From assembly GCA_900319005.1 (NCBI GenBank), contig ONMV01000011.1:1-53560 (forward strand): DNA of 53,560 nt. Direction: 5' to 3'. Shown piece after piece: positions 31,602-38,941 of the stretch; position 1 is the first letter of the stretch, and every line of letters starts with the position of its first letter. Below the pieces are notes generated by a model. It saw nothing but the letters and a program-made list of their open reading frames with translations, did not search any database and was not told the origin of the DNA. The stretch comes from an uncultured Bacteroidales bacterium. Its GTDB lineage: Bacteria; Bacteroidota; Bacteroidia; Bacteroidales; Paludibacteraceae. The position numbers and the translations under genes are program-made.

Positions 31602-33059
31602 TTATCCGATACTCCCCTCTAAACTTACTTGCAGCAGTTTCTGGGCTTCGACGGCAAACTCCATGGGCAGTTTGTCCATCACCTCTTTGGCGTAGCCGTT
31701 AACGATGAGACCGACTGCGTCTTCGAGGGAAATACCCCGCTGCTGGCAGTAGAAGAGCTGGTCTTCATTGATCTTGGAGGTTGTTGCCTCGTGCTCCACT
31801 GTCGCCGTAGGGTTGGAGATGATCATGTCCGGAAAAGTGTGCGCGCCGCATTTATCGCCCAACAACAAACTGTCGCATTGGCTGTAATTGCGGGCGTTTT
31901 CGGCATGAATGCCCATCTTGACGAGTCCGCGGTACGCGTTCTGGCTATGCCCGGCGGAGATACCCTTGGAGACGATACGAGAACGGGTGTTTTTGCCGAT
32001 GTGGATCATCTTTGTGCCCGTATCCGCCTGTTGGTAGTTATTGGTGAGCGCCACCGAGTAGAACTCGGCGGTGGAGTTATCCCCTTTTAATATACAACTC
32101 GGATATTTCCATGTAATTGCACTTCCGGTCTCGACTTGCGTCCAACTCAACCGCGCATTCTCATGAGTAATACCTCGCTTCGTGACGAAATTATAGATAC
32201 CTCCTTTCCCGTTTTTGTCACCGGGATACCAGTTCTGGACGGTCGAATATTTGACTTCGGCGTCCTTATGAACGATGATCTCAACAATCGCTGCGTGAAG
32301 TTGGTTTTCATCGCGCATAGGCGCTGTACATCCCTCTAAATAAGACAGATAAGCGCCTTCGTCTGCTACCAGCAAAGTCCGCTCAAACTGACCCGTCTTA
32401 CCGGCATTGATGCGGAAATAGGTGCTCAGTTCCATCGGGCAGCGGACGCCTTTGGGTACATACACAAACGAACCGTCACTGAACACTGCAGAGTTAAGCG
32501 CCGCGTAGAAATTATCGGTCGGAGGGACCACACTTCCCAAGTATTTCTTGACCAAGTCCGGGTATTCCTTTACCGCCTCGCTGATCGAACAGAAAATGAT
32601 ACCCTTCTCCGCCAAGGTCTCCCTAAACGTCGTCTTCACGCTCACGCTGTCCATGACTGCATCGACCGCCATGTTTCCCGCGAGTGCTGCCCGTTCCTCC
32701 AAAGGAATACCAAGTTTGTCGAAGGTCTTCATAATCTCAGCGTCGATCTCTTCCTCCCTTCCTTTTAGGGAAGGGTCGGGGTTAGGCTCCTTCTTCGTTT
32801 TGGGAGCAGCATAGTATGAGATAGCTTGAAAATCGATATTGGGAATATTCAAGTGCGCCCAGGTGGGGACAGACATGGTCTGCCATTTGCGGAAAGCTTT
32901 CAATCTGAACTCAAGCAACCATTCTGGCTCGTGCTTCTTCGCGGAAATAAGCCGAACGATATCTTCGTTCAGACCCGCAGGTACAATCTCCGTCTCTACA
33001 TCCGTCGTGAAGCCGTACTTGTACTCCTGCGAAGTGATATCTTGAATAAGGGAATCCAA
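31602..33059 (-). CDS. sufB: Fe-S cluster assembly scaffold protein SufB
   Basis: The scaffold subunit of the SufBCD iron-sulfur assembly machine; 485 residues. Recognisable segments are [80 protein letters not shown] and [20 protein letters not shown]. The start is a TTG at 33059: no in-frame ATG fits and a stop lies two codons upstream. A C/T-rich element replaces or extends the loop after [14 protein letters not shown] (about residues 89-102). The gene stands alone: its downstream neighbour is convergent murI and its upstream neighbour is tRNA-Cys, so sufC, sufD and sufS must be elsewhere. Confidence 0.93.
   Translation of the reverse strand: MDSLIQDITSQEYKYGFTTDVETEIVPAGLNEDIVRLISAKKHEPEWLLEFRLKAFRKWQTMSVPTWAHLNIPNIDFQAISYYAAPKTKKEPNPDPSLKGREEEIDAEIMKTFDKLGIPLEERAALAGNMAVDAVMDSVSVKTTFRETLAEKGIIFCSISEAVKEYPDLVKKYLGSVVPPTDNFYAALNSAVFSDGSFVYVPKGVRCPMELSTYFRINAGKTGQFERTLLVADEGAYLSYLEGCTAPMRDENQLHAAIVEIIVHKDAEVKYSTVQNWYPGDKNGKGGIYNFVTKRGITHENARLSWTQVETGSAITWKYPSCILKGDNSTAEFYSVALTNNYQQADTGTKMIHIGKNTRSRIVSKGISAGHSQNAYRGLVKMGIHAENARNYSQCDSLLLGDKCGAHTFPDMIISNPTATVEHEATTSKINEDQLFYCQQRGISLEDAVGLIVNGYAKEVMDKLPMEFAVEAQKLLQVSLEGSIG
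32754..32793. repeat. C/T-rich palindromic insertion in sufB
   Basis: CTTCCCTTTTAGGGAAGGG-like inverted segments within CCTCCCTTCCTTTTAGGGAA and GGGTCGGGGTTAGGCTCC. It encodes [13 protein letters not shown] in frame, in the linker before [17 protein letters not shown]. Confidence 0.72.
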
Positions 33060-33090
33060 TTCTTAATGTTTAATTCTTAATTTTTAATTC
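33056..33090. repeat. heptamer array at the sufB start codon
   Basis: CCAATTC, TTAATGT, TTAATTC, TTAATTT, TTAATTC. The first unit contains CAA, the minus-strand TTG start of sufB. The array fills the space between that start and the tRNA-Cys terminator. Confidence 0.75.
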
Positions 33091-33120
33091 AAAAAGAGCC
33101 ACCCTTGGTCGGGCGGCTCT
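33091..33120 (-). terminator. terminator or attenuator between tRNA-Cys and sufB
   Basis: On the minus strand, GAGCCGCCC GACCAA GGGTGGCTC TTTTT: an 8-of-9-bp stem with a T run. It lies 3 bases after tRNA-Cys and 31 bases before sufB. No other promoter for sufB is visible, so read-through here may set its expression. Confidence 0.85.
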
Positions 33121-33123
33121 CTG

Positions 33124-33195
33124 AGGCCGGTAGCGGAGTCAAACCGCTCTAAACGGTTTTGCAGACCGCTGACTAAGTCGCTCATCCAACCGGCC
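33124..33195 (-). tRNA. tRNA-Cys (GCA)
   Basis: 72 bases. Acceptor GGCCGGT pairs with ACCGGCC. Anticodon arm GCGGT-CTGCAAA-ACCGT carries GCA. T arm AGCGG-TTTGACT-CCGCT. The discriminator is U73, the cysteine identity base. The D stem is weak. CCA is not encoded. Confidence 0.93.
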
Positions 33196-33199
33196 AAAA

Positions 33200-33236
33200 C
33201 TTTACCAATTGGCCATTTATGATGTACCATTTAGCA
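33200..33236. repeat. degenerate 7/8-bp array in the tRNA-Cys 5' leader
   Basis: ACTTTACC, AATTGGCC, ATTTATG, ATGTACC, ATTTAGC. It lies between the tRNA-Cys promoter and the mature 5' end. Confidence 0.55.
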
Positions 33237-33246
33237 AAAGCGGGTG

Positions 33247-33278
33247 CAAAGGTACAATATTTTTTTGAAATGACCAAA
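33247..33278 (-). promoter_or_regulatory. promoter of tRNA-Cys (and possibly sufB)
   Basis: On the minus strand, TTTG at 33278-33275, 20-base spacer, TACCTTTG at 33254-33247. The mature tRNA 5' end is 51 bases downstream. Confidence 0.8.
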
Positions 33279-33306
33279 TTTTTAGGCAAAAAAATGCAAA
33301 TATGCG

Positions 33307-34167
33307 TTAAAAAAGGCTCAAATCGGCTTCGGAGATGGTTCCTTTCGGGCGTTTTTTGCCCCGTGAAGGCGTTTTCGGGGTCTCCTTTGTACATTGTACA
33401 TCTCCCCTTAGTACCTTATCTATGATCTCACGGGTTTGATCATCGGTCCATTGACATTTATTGATAATCCAATCGAGATAACTTTTGTCGATGCGCATCA
33501 TCGATTCGATGGATTCGCCTTTGTGGGCACCCTGTGTGAGGTAGTAGTAACTGCCTTTCTTGGTGAGCCATCGGTCGAAACAGATGAACCCGAACTCATC
33601 GCGTTGTGCCCATTTCCAGCCGTGTGCGGTTATCTGAGCTTTAAATACCTCTATCGTTGCCATGACGTCATCGAGCGAGTTATGGGCTCCTTCAAAAGGA
33701 TGGCCGTAGTATCGGGTGTATGCCGCGGTGAGGTTGTTGCGTACTTTCTCGCCGTTCTCATCTACCATCCCGGCTGTGTGAATACGCTCCAGTAGCAACG
33801 CGTCGTACCATGTACGTCCTTCAAAAGAGAACTCCAAACCAAGTCGCTTGAGGTTATAATGGAGAATGGGCGCGTCATAACCGTTTCCATTATAGGAGAG
33901 GAAATCGCAGCCTTTGGTAAACGCTATGAAATCGTTGTAAACGCTTCTCAGACTCACTCCGTTCTCCAGCAGGAACGGCTTACTGATATGATGCACCGCC
34001 TCGGCTTCGGCTGGAATAGTGAACTCGCCTTCCGGGAGGATATACCAATCGCGTTGGTCTATAACCGACCAATCGGAAGTCTCTATTTTCACCAGAGAGA
34101 GCTGGATAATATGCTCTTTCTGTACATCGAGACCGGTCGTCTCTGTGTCAAAACAAACTAATTGCAT
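33307..34167 (-). CDS. DEDDh 3'-5' exonuclease (DnaQ-like)
   Basis: A 286-residue exonuclease of the DnaQ superfamily. Motif Exo I is VCFDTETTGLD (catalytic Asp and Glu), Exo II is FLSYNGNGYDAPIL with its Asp, and Exo III is GAHNSLDDVMAT with the His-x4-Asp spacing of DEDDh enzymes. The C-terminal third contains QGAHKGESIESMMRIDKSYL and DWIINKCQWTDDQTREII, a zinc-independent small domain also found at the end of Bacteroidetes exonucleases. Near the end, VQCTKETPKTPSRGKKRP includes residues from a heptamer pair. It could act in repair or proofreading; the polymerase alpha subunit is not nearby. Confidence 0.88.
   Translation of the reverse strand: MQLVCFDTETTGLDVQKEHIIQLSLVKIETSDWSVIDQRDWYILPEGEFTIPAEAEAVHHISKPFLLENGVSLRSVYNDFIAFTKGCDFLSYNGNGYDAPILHYNLKRLGLEFSFEGRTWYDALLLERIHTAGMVDENGEKVRNNLTAAYTRYYGHPFEGAHNSLDDVMATIEVFKAQITAHGWKWAQRDEFGFICFDRWLTKKGSYYYLTQGAHKGESIESMMRIDKSYLDWIINKCQWTDDQTREIIDKVLRGDVQCTKETPKTPSRGKKRPKGTISEADLSLF
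33387..33400. repeat. heptamer pair in the exonuclease gene
   Basis: TTGTACA twice in tandem, read in frame as part of VQCTKE in the C-terminal tail. The same VQCTK peptide arises from arrays in the rRNA methyltransferase and both large surface proteins. Confidence 0.65.
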
Positions 34168-34186
34168 AAATCGTCCTTATTTTCCT

Positions 34187-34227
34187 TCGTACATACATCG
34201 TACATCGTACATTTGTCCTTCGTACAT
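34187..34227. repeat. GTACAT-type array between the rRNA methyltransferase and the exonuclease
   Basis: Units CGTACATA, CATCGTACAT, CGTACAT, TTGTCCTT, CGTACAT. It begins 5 bases after the methyltransferase stop. Confidence 0.68.
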
Positions 34228-34232
34228 GGGAA

Positions 34233-35471
34233 TTATTCTACGTAGAGAACAAGTCCTTTCAAGTATTCCCCTTCGGGGTGGTAGATATTGATTGGGTGAT
34301 CTTGGGGTTGATGGAGCTGGTGAAGAATCCGCACTTTGCGTCCCACTTGCGCGGCAGCAGAGAAGACAGCCAAACGGAATGCCTCTTTATCCACAGCCTG
34401 CGAACAGGAGAATGTAAACAAGATACCTCCCGGGCGAATCATCTCAATCGCTTTCGCATTGATCCGCTGATAGCCCCTTAACGCATTCTTCACCGCATCC
34501 CGATGTTTTGCAAAAGCCGGCGGATCAAGAATAATCAGGTCAAAAGTGCGACCTTCGGACTTCTGCTTGCTCAGGTACTCAAACGCGTCGGCTGCAACGG
34601 CTTTGTGGTTCGTTGCTTCAGGAAAATTCTTCGCCACATTGATGTTCACGAGATCAATCGCTTTCTGGCTCACATCGACCGAATCCACGGATTTAGCCCC
34701 GCCTCGCAAGGCGTACAGAGAGAAACCTCCGGTGTAGCAGAACATATTCAACACGTCCTTATCCTTGGCGTAGCGCTCCACAAGCGCGCGGTTCTCCCGC
34801 TGGTCAATGAAGAAACCTGTCTTCTGGCCTCTCAACCAGTCGATGCGGAACTGAAGCCCGTTCTCTATACTCCAAAACTCGTCCTTTGTACATTGTACAT
34901 CGTCATTTTGTACTTTAATCCATCCCGTCTTCTCTCCCTCAATCGGCGCCTTGAAGGGCAGGGTGTCATCGCTCTTATAATAGATGTTTTTAACTTGCGG
35001 CACTTCCGCCAGAATCGCTTCTGCTATCTCTTTCCGACTCACATGCATGCCTACCGAATGTGCCTGAATAACAGCGGTTTCTGCATAAACGTCCACAATC
35101 AGACCCGGTAGAAAATCTCCCTCTCCATGGACAAGGCGGAAAGTGTTGTTCTCCTTTGTGCCTTGTACATTAGCTAAACCAAGGGTTTGGCGTACTTTAT
35201 ATGCCGCGCGGATACGTTCTACCCAGAAGTCTTTGGGTAACTCTTCTACGCCGAACGCAAGAATCCGCACGGCGATAGAACCTATTTGCCAATGACCGAC
35301 GCCTAATGGCTCTTTCGAAGCGGAGTACACCGCTACGATCTCGCCTTCTTCAGGCGCATCGCTTTGATGCTTGGCATCTAACTCTACGCGAGCGATAGCT
35401 CCGCTGAACACCCAGGGATGAAAACGCTTGAGCGACTCCTCTTTATGTGGTTTTAAATATACAGTCGTCAT
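34233..35471 (-). CDS. class I SAM-dependent rRNA methyltransferase (RlmI-like)
   Basis: A probable 23S rRNA (cytosine-C5) methyltransferase; 412 residues from ATG 35471. The five extra residues upstream come from a repeat array. A PUA-like N-terminal domain (YLKPHKEESLKRFHPWVFSG ... GHWQIGSIAVRILAFG) precedes the Rossmann methyltransferase domain with GFFIDQRENRALVERY, DVLNMFCYTGGFSLYALRGG (SAM loop) and DLIILDPPAFAKHRDAV. FTFSCSQAVDKEAF carries a Cys at the motif VI position. Two array-derived stretches, VQGTKEN (about residues 98-104) and VQNDDVQCTKDE (about 185-196), lie in loops before the catalytic domain. Confidence 0.9.
   Translation of the reverse strand: MTTVYLKPHKEESLKRFHPWVFSGAIARVELDAKHQSDAPEEGEIVAVYSASKEPLGVGHWQIGSIAVRILAFGVEELPKDFWVERIRAAYKVRQTLGLANVQGTKENNTFRLVHGEGDFLPGLIVDVYAETAVIQAHSVGMHVSRKEIAEAILAEVPQVKNIYYKSDDTLPFKAPIEGEKTGWIKVQNDDVQCTKDEFWSIENGLQFRIDWLRGQKTGFFIDQRENRALVERYAKDKDVLNMFCYTGGFSLYALRGGAKSVDSVDVSQKAIDLVNINVAKNFPEATNHKAVAADAFEYLSKQKSEGRTFDLIILDPPAFAKHRDAVKNALRGYQRINAKAIEMIRPGGILFTFSCSQAVDKEAFRLAVFSAAAQVGRKVRILHQLHQPQDHPINIYHPEGEYLKGLVLYVE
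34884..34918. repeat. GTACAT-type array inside the rRNA methyltransferase gene
   Basis: TTTGTACA, TTGTACA, TCGTCAT, TTTGTACT: encodes VQNDDVQCTKDE in frame. Confidence 0.72.
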
Positions 35472-35477
35472 CCTTTC

Positions 35478-35512
35478 AACTTTCAACTTTCAATTTTCAA
35501 CTTTCAACTATT
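35478..35512. repeat. heptamer array between the nucleosidase and the rRNA methyltransferase
   Basis: AACTTTC, AACTTTC, AATTTTC, AACTTTC, AACTATTCC. The terminal unit contains the CTA that is the nucleosidase TAG stop. Confidence 0.8.
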
Positions 35513-35999
35513 CCACTCCGTGTGTGAGGTTATGGTAGGCGTGGAGCGAGAGGTTGTCGCTCACGTGCTTGAAACTATGCAGGTTCTTGAAACCGAGCGC
35601 AGCGATGAAAGCCAACTCCATGTCGAAGACGCAGTCTTTGTAGTCCGAAGCCAGCACAAAATCGCAGTTGGTGTAGCAGGGAGCCTGAAGGCAATTTGAG
35701 ATGTGAGATGTGAGATGTGAGATTTTGAGTTCGGGCTCCGGGTACGTCACATTGGGGTGATTTAGCCGCGCTTCGGTTACTTCAACCCAGGTGCCCAAAT
35801 CGAAGTTCGCACTACCAGCATAGCCGATGTTATAGAGTTCGGCTTCGCGGTCGAGGTTTTGCAACGAACGGATGATATTGATTGCTCCCACACCGGTGTA
35901 GATGATCTCGGCGTCGGCGAGGTCCAAACCCAGTTTTTCCTTCACCTGGGCTATCAATCCGTACTCGCCTTCTTCTGCCATAATGATATATTTTGCCAT
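35508..35999 (-). CDS. phosphorylase/nucleosidase-superfamily protein
   Basis: A 163-residue protein of the purine nucleoside phosphorylase/MTA nucleosidase fold. The start is ATG 35999, just after a promoter; the longer frame to 36095 crosses that promoter and the tRNA-Met gene. AEIIYTGVGAINIIRSL matches the phosphate/ribose loop, ELYNIGYAGSANFDLGTWVE the GYAG loop, and FVLASDYKDCVFDMELAFIA the ME-type active-site strand near the C-terminus. It is shorter than standard MtnN (about 230). A heptamer array adds KISHLTSHISNCLQ-like residues (about 91-102) in the middle. Probably a nucleoside or AMP-related hydrolase of the Bacteroidetes short branch. Confidence 0.72.
   Translation of the reverse strand: MAKYIIMAEEGEYGLIAQVKEKLGLDLADAEIIYTGVGAINIIRSLQNLDREAELYNIGYAGSANFDLGTWVEVTEARLNHPNVTYPEPELKISHLTSHISNCLQAPCYTNCDFVLASDYKDCVFDMELAFIAALGFKNLHSFKHVSDNLSLHAYHNLTHGVE
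35697..35724. repeat. four-unit heptamer array in the nucleosidase gene
   Basis: TGAGATG, TGAGATG, TGAGATG, TGAGATT, read in frame on the minus strand as KISHLTSHIS. Confidence 0.85.
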
Positions 36000-36018
36000 A
36001 TTGAATTGAATTTGGCTG

Positions 36019-36050
36019 CAAAGGTACAAAAAAAATCTCATATACGCAAG
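36019..36050 (-). promoter_or_regulatory. promoter of the nucleosidase gene
   Basis: On the minus strand, CTTG (a TTTG variant) at 36050-36047, 20-base spacer, TACCTTTG at 36026-36019. The ATG is 19 bases downstream. Confidence 0.72.
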
Positions 36051-36071
36051 TGTATACGAGATTTTTCTTTG

Positions 36072-36143
<72 letters not shown>

Positions 36144-36173
36144 ATATAACACCATTTTTTTCAAATGGGGCTG

Positions 36174-36205
36174 CAAAAGTACTGCTTTTTTTTGATATAC
36201 GCAAA
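36174..36205 (-). promoter_or_regulatory. promoter of initiator tRNA-Met
   Basis: On the minus strand, TTTG at 36205-36202, 20-base spacer, TACTTTTG at 36181-36174. The tRNA 5' end is 30 bases downstream. The divergent promoter of the nuclease-like gene starts 16 bases away. Confidence 0.8.
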
Positions 36206-36220
36206 TTTTTTGCAGATTTT

Positions 36221-36252
36221 TTTGCATATATACGTATTTTTTTGTAATTTTG
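36221..36252 (+). promoter_or_regulatory. promoter of the secreted nuclease-like gene
   Basis: TTTG 36221-36224, 20-base spacer, TAATTTTG 36245-36252. The ATG is 21 bases downstream. Confidence 0.82.
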
Positions 36253-36273
36253 CGCCATTATTCGACATCAATT

Positions 36274-37551
36274 ATGAGAAAACATTTATTTTTTGCGTTG
36301 TTTTTATGCTCGCTGACGGTTGCTGTTCGTGCGGTGGAGCGTGTTTCTTTAGAAACCCTTCAGTCCGATTGGTCCAAATACACCAACCGGATGGTACAAG
36401 TGACTACGCCGCTTATTGTTTGCGGTAGTTTCTATGACTCACTCGTCCTTGCACCTGAGAGGCTCTATTGTCCGGAAGAGCGGGCGGTGGGGCTCGCCGA
36501 TGGTGACAGTACGGCTTATTGGCAGATCGTGGAATCCAATCGTGCGAACTCGATCGTGATTCATTGCCGCAACCAATATTATAAGGTCCGCACGGGTGAT
36601 CGCGTGCGCACATTCAAGGCGCGCGTGACGAGTGATCGGCATTTCGTAACGGGGCAAGGCGTCAAGACCTCTCATGCTCCGCTCGATAAACTGCCCAAGC
36701 CCCGCAAGAACGAACTCCGCATCGTAGGTGCGAATATAGAGAATTACTTCGCAGACCTTGGCGGTTATGCTCATAAGCGCACTACTCCTGCCCAACAGGC
36801 GCTCCAGACGCGCAAACTTGTCTCCGCGCTATGCGCCATGCATGCCGACCTCTTCGCTTTCTGCGAGATGCAGGTGGGCGACAAAGCACCGAAGATGTTG
36901 TTGGCGGAGCTGAATAAGCATGGCCATTATGCGTATGTTACCATGCCGATGGATAATATGGACCGGATTGGTTGTTGTTTTGTGTATAACACCGACCGGA
37001 TTCAGCCTTACGAATCGCCCCTCTCGGCATACCATGACTCGACCAGCCATTACTACGCGAGGATGTTTGCGCAGGGATTTGAGGATCGTGCTTCCGGCGA
37101 GCGATTCATCGTCTCGCTCAACCATCTCAAATCCAAACGTCCCGGACGTACGCAGTATAGTACCAACCTCAAACGGATGGAGAACACCGACTCCTTGCTC
37201 GCGATGTTACCGCAAGCAATCACCTTGTACGGCGATTCGGATATTCTGCTTCTCGGCGATTATAACTGCTATACGCAGGAGCAACCTATTCAGACAATCG
37301 TTCGTGCGGGTTATGAAGACCAGATAAACCGTTTCTGCCCGGATAACTATTCCTATGTCTATAAGGGCGAGATTGGCTATCTCGACCGCTGTTTTGCCAA
37401 TCCCTCGATGGCAAAGTATATCGTGCGTGTGCGTCCTTGGCACGTCAATGCTGATTGGTATTACCAGCATGGCGCTTTCAAACAGAAAGATACCTCCATG
37501 CATCGCTACTCCGACCACGAGCCGATTATCGTAGATGTGAAGTTCAAATGA
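36274..37551 (+). CDS. secreted endonuclease/exonuclease/phosphatase-family protein
   Basis: A 425-residue exported protein. MRKHLFFALFLCSLTVAVRA is a signal peptide; ATG 36274 is preferred over a TTG inside the promoter. Residues 25-140 form an OB-fold-like domain (DWSKYTNRMVQVTTPLIVCG ... RTGDRVRTFKARV), also seen before EEP domains in Bacteroidetes extracellular nucleases. The EEP domain begins at LRIVGANIENYFADLG. It has the acidic AFCEMQVGDKAP region, FIVSLNHLKSK, ILLLGDYNCYTQEQP and the closing His pair region YSDHEPIIVDVKF, matching metal-dependent DNase I-like active sites. Likely degrades extracellular nucleic acid or dephosphorylates a substrate outside the cytoplasm. Confidence 0.88.
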   Translation: MRKHLFFALFLCSLTVAVRAVERVSLETLQSDWSKYTNRMVQVTTPLIVCGSFYDSLVLAPERLYCPEERAVGLADGDSTAYWQIVESNRANSIVIHCRNQYYKVRTGDRVRTFKARVTSDRHFVTGQGVKTSHAPLDKLPKPRKNELRIVGANIENYFADLGGYAHKRTTPAQQALQTRKLVSALCAMHADLFAFCEMQVGDKAPKMLLAELNKHGHYAYVTMPMDNMDRIGCCFVYNTDRIQPYESPLSAYHDSTSHYYARMFAQGFEDRASGERFIVSLNHLKSKRPGRTQYSTNLKRMENTDSLLAMLPQAITLYGDSDILLLGDYNCYTQEQPIQTIVRAGYEDQINRFCPDNYSYVYKGEIGYLDRCFANPSMAKYIVRVRPWHVNADWYYQHGAFKQKDTSMHRYSDHEPIIVDVKFK

Positions 37552-37591
37552 TCGTGATTACGTGATTACGAAAATCGTCCAATCGTCAATC

Positions 37592-37626
37592 AAAAAACGG
37601 GCAGTTATTGAAACTGTCCGTTTTTT
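37592..37626. terminator. bidirectional terminator between the nuclease-like gene and tRNA-Arg
   Basis: AAAAAACGGGCAGTT-ATTGA-AACTGTCCGTTTTTT: an approximately 15-bp A/T-flanked stem with one G-T-type mismatch, giving a T run in both directions. It serves the plus-strand gene and the minus-strand tRNA. Confidence 0.88.
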
Positions 37627-37627
37627 G

Positions 37628-37701
37628 TGACCCCGCTGGGGCTCAAACCCAGAACCTTCAGAACCGGAATCTGACACTCTATTCAATTGAGCTACGGGGC
37701 C
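37628..37701 (-). tRNA. tRNA-Arg (CCG)
   Basis: 74 bases. Acceptor GGCCCCG / CGGGGTC, anticodon arm TCAGA-TTCCGGT-TCTGA with anticodon CCG, T arm CTGGG-TTTGAGC-CCCAG, discriminator A. CCA is not encoded. No clear promoter is visible upstream in the 90 bases before the Zn-peptidase stop, so it may be read from that operon. Confidence 0.92.
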
Positions 37702-37760
37702 CGGAGCGTCCTCCCGACGGAACGGGAGAATCGGCTTCCGCCTAAGAGGGTAATTCCTCC

Positions 37761-37802
37761 AACTATCAATTATCAACTATCAATTCTCAATTCTCAATCT
37801 CT
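37761..37802. repeat. six-unit heptamer array at the Zn-peptidase stop codon
   Basis: AACTATC, AATTATC, AACTATC, AATTCTC, AATTCTC, AATCTCT: six units, 42 bases, entering the last codons of the peptidase gene. Confidence 0.85.
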
Positions 37803-38480
37803 CCTTCCTCCCATGAAAATGAGGATGTAGTAGATCAGTGTAGCGAGTGAGCTGAGGGCTGCTACTACGTATGTATAAGCAGCGCTGCGGAGGGCGTCGG
37901 ACGCCATCGCAATGGTCTCTCTTCTGGTAAGACCCGACTCTTCCAACCAGTTCACTGCTCTGCGGCTGGCGTCGATCTCTACTGGCAGCGTCACAAAGGC
38001 GAAGAGGGTGGTGGTGGCAAACAGTACTATACCCACCAGCATCAGCGTCGGAAAAGTCTCTATTGTCAGCATGCCGATCAGCAGTATCCACGTCATCCAT
38101 TTGCTGGAGAATGATACGACAGGTACCAGAGCCGACCGCATCTTCAGCGGCGCATATGCCATCGCGTGTTGCACTGCGTGACCGCACTCGTGTGCCGCTA
38201 CTGCTGCTGCGGCTATATTAGCGCCGTTATAAACCGCCTCCGACAGATTAACCGTCTTCGTAGCTGGGTTGTAATGGTCGGTCAATTGGCCGCTGATACA
38301 GGTCACTTTGACATCGTCAATACCGTTCTCACGCAGCATCTTGAGCGCTACGTCCCTTCCGGTCATCGGTAAACTCTCCTTGCTGTATTTCTCGAACTTG
38401 CGCTCCAGCGACGAAGAAACGATCCAACTCGCAATCGCGATGACGATGAATAATATCCAATAGATCGATATACTGCTCAT
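37794..38480 (-). CDS. membrane zinc metallopeptidase (YugP-like, Zn_peptidase_2)
   Basis: A 228-residue integral membrane protein. An N-terminal helix (IYWILFIVIAIASWIVSS) precedes a cytosolic domain with DHYNPATKTVNLSEAVYNG and the zinc site AAHECGHAVQHA (HExxH). Three further membrane helices follow (WMTWILLIGMLTIETFPTLM and others), and LPVEIDASRRAVNWLEESG likely carries the third ligand region. This order matches the neutral zinc metallopeptidase family PF04298. It overlaps the upstream Fur-family gene by 4 bases (ATGA), so they are co-translated. The physiological substrate is unknown. The stop lies inside a heptamer array. Confidence 0.88.
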   Translation of the reverse strand: MSSISIYWILFIVIAIASWIVSSSLERKFEKYSKESLPMTGRDVALKMLRENGIDDVKVTCISGQLTDHYNPATKTVNLSEAVYNGANIAAAAVAAHECGHAVQHAMAYAPLKMRSALVPVVSFSSKWMTWILLIGMLTIETFPTLMLVGIVLFATTTLFAFVTLPVEIDASRRAVNWLEESGLTRRETIAMASDALRSAAYTYVVAALSSLATLIYYILIFMGGRRD

Positions 38481-38941
38481 TTTTCAGTTTGTATTTTCGG
38501 TTTGCGGCAGTGCTTACATTCGCCGTAGATCAGCAGGGTATAGCGCTGCATGTCAAAATTTATATATTTGCGCACCCGTATAAGGTGGTCGATGGCTTTG
38601 TCTTTAATCTCCGAGACGCGTCCGCATTTGCTGCATTGTATCTGCATGTATGTCTGCTTCCCGGGGATCACTTCGTATTGTGTGGCGCTTTTTCCCCGCT
38701 GCCTGTCTATGGCATGCAGGATCTGCGCGGTGATGAATAACTCCAGCGAGTTATACACGGTTGCTACAGATATGCGTTCCGCCGCGCAGGCTTTTGCCAG
38801 TTGTTCCGCGGTGAATAAAGGAGGCAGCATACATGCCTGCTCTAAAACCATCTCCCGAACACGTGACTTACGCATGTTGCGTGCGCTGATGTATTCGTTC
38901 AATTTGAGTAGTGCCGCTTCGTATGTCTTTTGTCCTTTCAC
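38477..38941 (-). CDS. Fur-family transcriptional regulator
   Basis: A 154-residue metal-dependent repressor-type protein. The winged-helix half contains KSRVREMVLEQACMLPPLFT, AEQLAKACAAERISVATVYN and SLELFITAQIL, with the Fur recognition-helix pattern SVATVYNSL. The dimer/metal half has two CxxC zinc pairs, CSKCGRVSE and CKHCRKP. The classic His-rich regulatory site is reduced, so Fur versus PerR/Zur type is open. It starts with GTG 38941, overlapping the GNAT stop by 4 bases, and overlaps the Zn-peptidase start: three coupled genes. Possible targets could include this operon. Confidence 0.88.
   Translation of the reverse strand: MKGQKTYEAALLKLNEYISARNMRKSRVREMVLEQACMLPPLFTAEQLAKACAAERISVATVYNSLELFITAQILHAIDRQRGKSATQYEVIPGKQTYMQIQCSKCGRVSEIKDKAIDHLIRVRKYINFDMQRYTLLIYGECKHCRKPKIQTEK

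Noticed and set aside
36250-36273. Earlier TTG start for the nuclease-like gene
   Set aside because: It lies in the -7 box of the promoter; ATG 36274 gives a clean signal peptide.
37761-37802. Heptamer arrays as CRISPR
   Set aside because: Units are 7 bases without unique spacers, no cas genes are present, and arrays are spread over many loci.
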